From DAISIL01 sp036822015 (GTDB taxonomy: Bacteria > Bacteroidota > Bacteroidia > Cytophagales > Bernardetiaceae), in the NCBI GenBank assembly GCA_036822015.1, contig DAISIL010000012.1, positions 1 to 60,478 of the forward strand: a stretch of 60,478 nucleotides of DNA, in the 5' to 3' direction. The position numbers were made by a program, and so were the translations under genes. Every line of letters starts with the position of its first letter. Within the stretch, counting starts at the first letter, position 1. Below are positions 60,322-60,478 of the stretch, piece after piece. Under the pieces are notes generated by a model. The model worked only from the letters and a program-made list of their open reading frames with translations, was not told the origin of the DNA and ran no database searches.

Positions 60322-60478
60322 GGGAGCGGAGCCGTTCCTGATTGCGAACGGGAATCTGCTCGGGATCGTGGGGGTAGCGTTCGAGGGCTTCCGTGAGTAG
60401 GTCTTGGCGCAAGAGATGCAGCATCGGATAAGGTGAGCGGTTGGTGTAGTTGGTGATCTGATCGGCGGCAGTACCCGC
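60218..60478 (-). CDS. C-terminal end of a DUF1415-like protein (partial)
   Basis: The last 86 codons of a gene that starts to the right of the window. The frame reads in from the edge as GTAADQITNYTNRSPYPMLHL then LRQDLLTEALERYPHDP and IPVRNQERLRSLTPS. The PYPMLHLLR and IPVRNQERL segments resemble DUF1415. The final 34 residues overlap the DUF5522 gene antisense and look unconserved. The family call is tentative. Confidence 0.45.
   Translation of the reverse strand, partial: AGTAADQITNYTNRSPYPMLHLLRQDLLTEALERYPHDPEQIPVRNQERLRSLTPSERLRLLVGSHKGSADSHFRSNTPARGDSTS

Noticed and set aside
1..60478. Insertion sequences, prophage genes, integrases, toxin-antitoxin pairs, CRISPR arrays or restriction systems
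   Set aside because: None of the protein motifs or repeat patterns of these elements is present; the only repeats are protein-level FG-GAP and DUF2807 units and the terminator family.

Overview
The window is a chromosomal housekeeping segment from a Bacteroidota bacterium, most likely a gliding or T9SS-bearing member of the Cytophagia/Saprospiria type. The lineage call rests on several features. There is a gldH lipoprotein gene, a type IX secretion C-terminal sorting domain on a PhoD-like protein, and families largely confined to this phylum (DUF4199, BatA-domain protein, putative porin, DUF2851, DUF5522, DUF2807). SecA is of the long Bacteroidota form. Promoters repeatedly match the phylum consensus TTG-N19-23-TAnnTTTG rather than the E. 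coli -35/-10 pattern. The exact genus cannot be read from the sequence. I see no insertion sequence, prophage, CRISPR array or rRNA.

Layout. 0-7 kb: alaS, then a leftward group of DUF4199, acyltransferase and two methyltransferases, with a divergent family 2 glycosyltransferase (a likely surface glycan or lipid modification group). 7-15 kb: DUF4197 protein, sulfotransferase-like protein, a secreted FG-GAP/Calx-beta protein, a zinc phospholipase C-like protein overlapping a uracil phosphoribosyltransferase, a Na+/Ca2+ antiporter, a phosphopantetheinyl transferase and a PepP-type peptidase. 15-17 kb: PhoD-like phosphatase with T9SS tail. 17.4-24.7 kb: a tightly packed leftward operon of eleven genes (J-domain protein, PspA, TruB, Dtd, a 49-residue small protein, MenD, MnmD, a Vms1/ANKZF1-like release-factor-fold protein, MarR, DUF2851). 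24.8-35 kb: a saccharopine-dehydrogenase-like enzyme, membrane pyrophosphatase, a porin/SPOR/beta-helix lipoprotein operon, a BatA protein, and a DUF6438 lipoprotein with an in-frame amber codon. 35-45 kb: DUF1569, MerC with a palindromic operator, DUF2807, cysteine desulfurase, Maf, a membrane methyltransferase, a secreted M43 protease, agmatine deiminase and a cytochrome c. 44-51.6 kb: Mrp, NifU-like protein, SecA, Acs. 51.7-60.5 kb: tRNA-Phe, an M16-like protein, MutS, a SiaC-family protein, tRNA-Leu, a MacB-like permease, QueA, a GPx-fold lipoprotein, GldH, a DUF5522 protein and a partial gene at the right edge.

The most interesting region is the 17.4-24.7 kb operon. It joins tRNA modification (TruB, MnmD), D-aminoacyl-tRNA proofreading (Dtd), membrane stress (PspA and a J protein) and a bacterial relative of the eukaryotic ribosome-quality-control peptidyl-tRNA release factor Vms1/ANKZF1. 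That protein carries the HKT and KQG..Q signature, which suggests a translation quality-control unit. Other points worth a second look are a probably new 49-residue protein in that operon, a premature TAG in the DUF6438 gene, a family of near-identical TTGAA-loop terminators, an apparently inactive GPx-fold lipoprotein beside gldH, and two unrelated secreted proteins that end at the same point in a Calx-beta domain.
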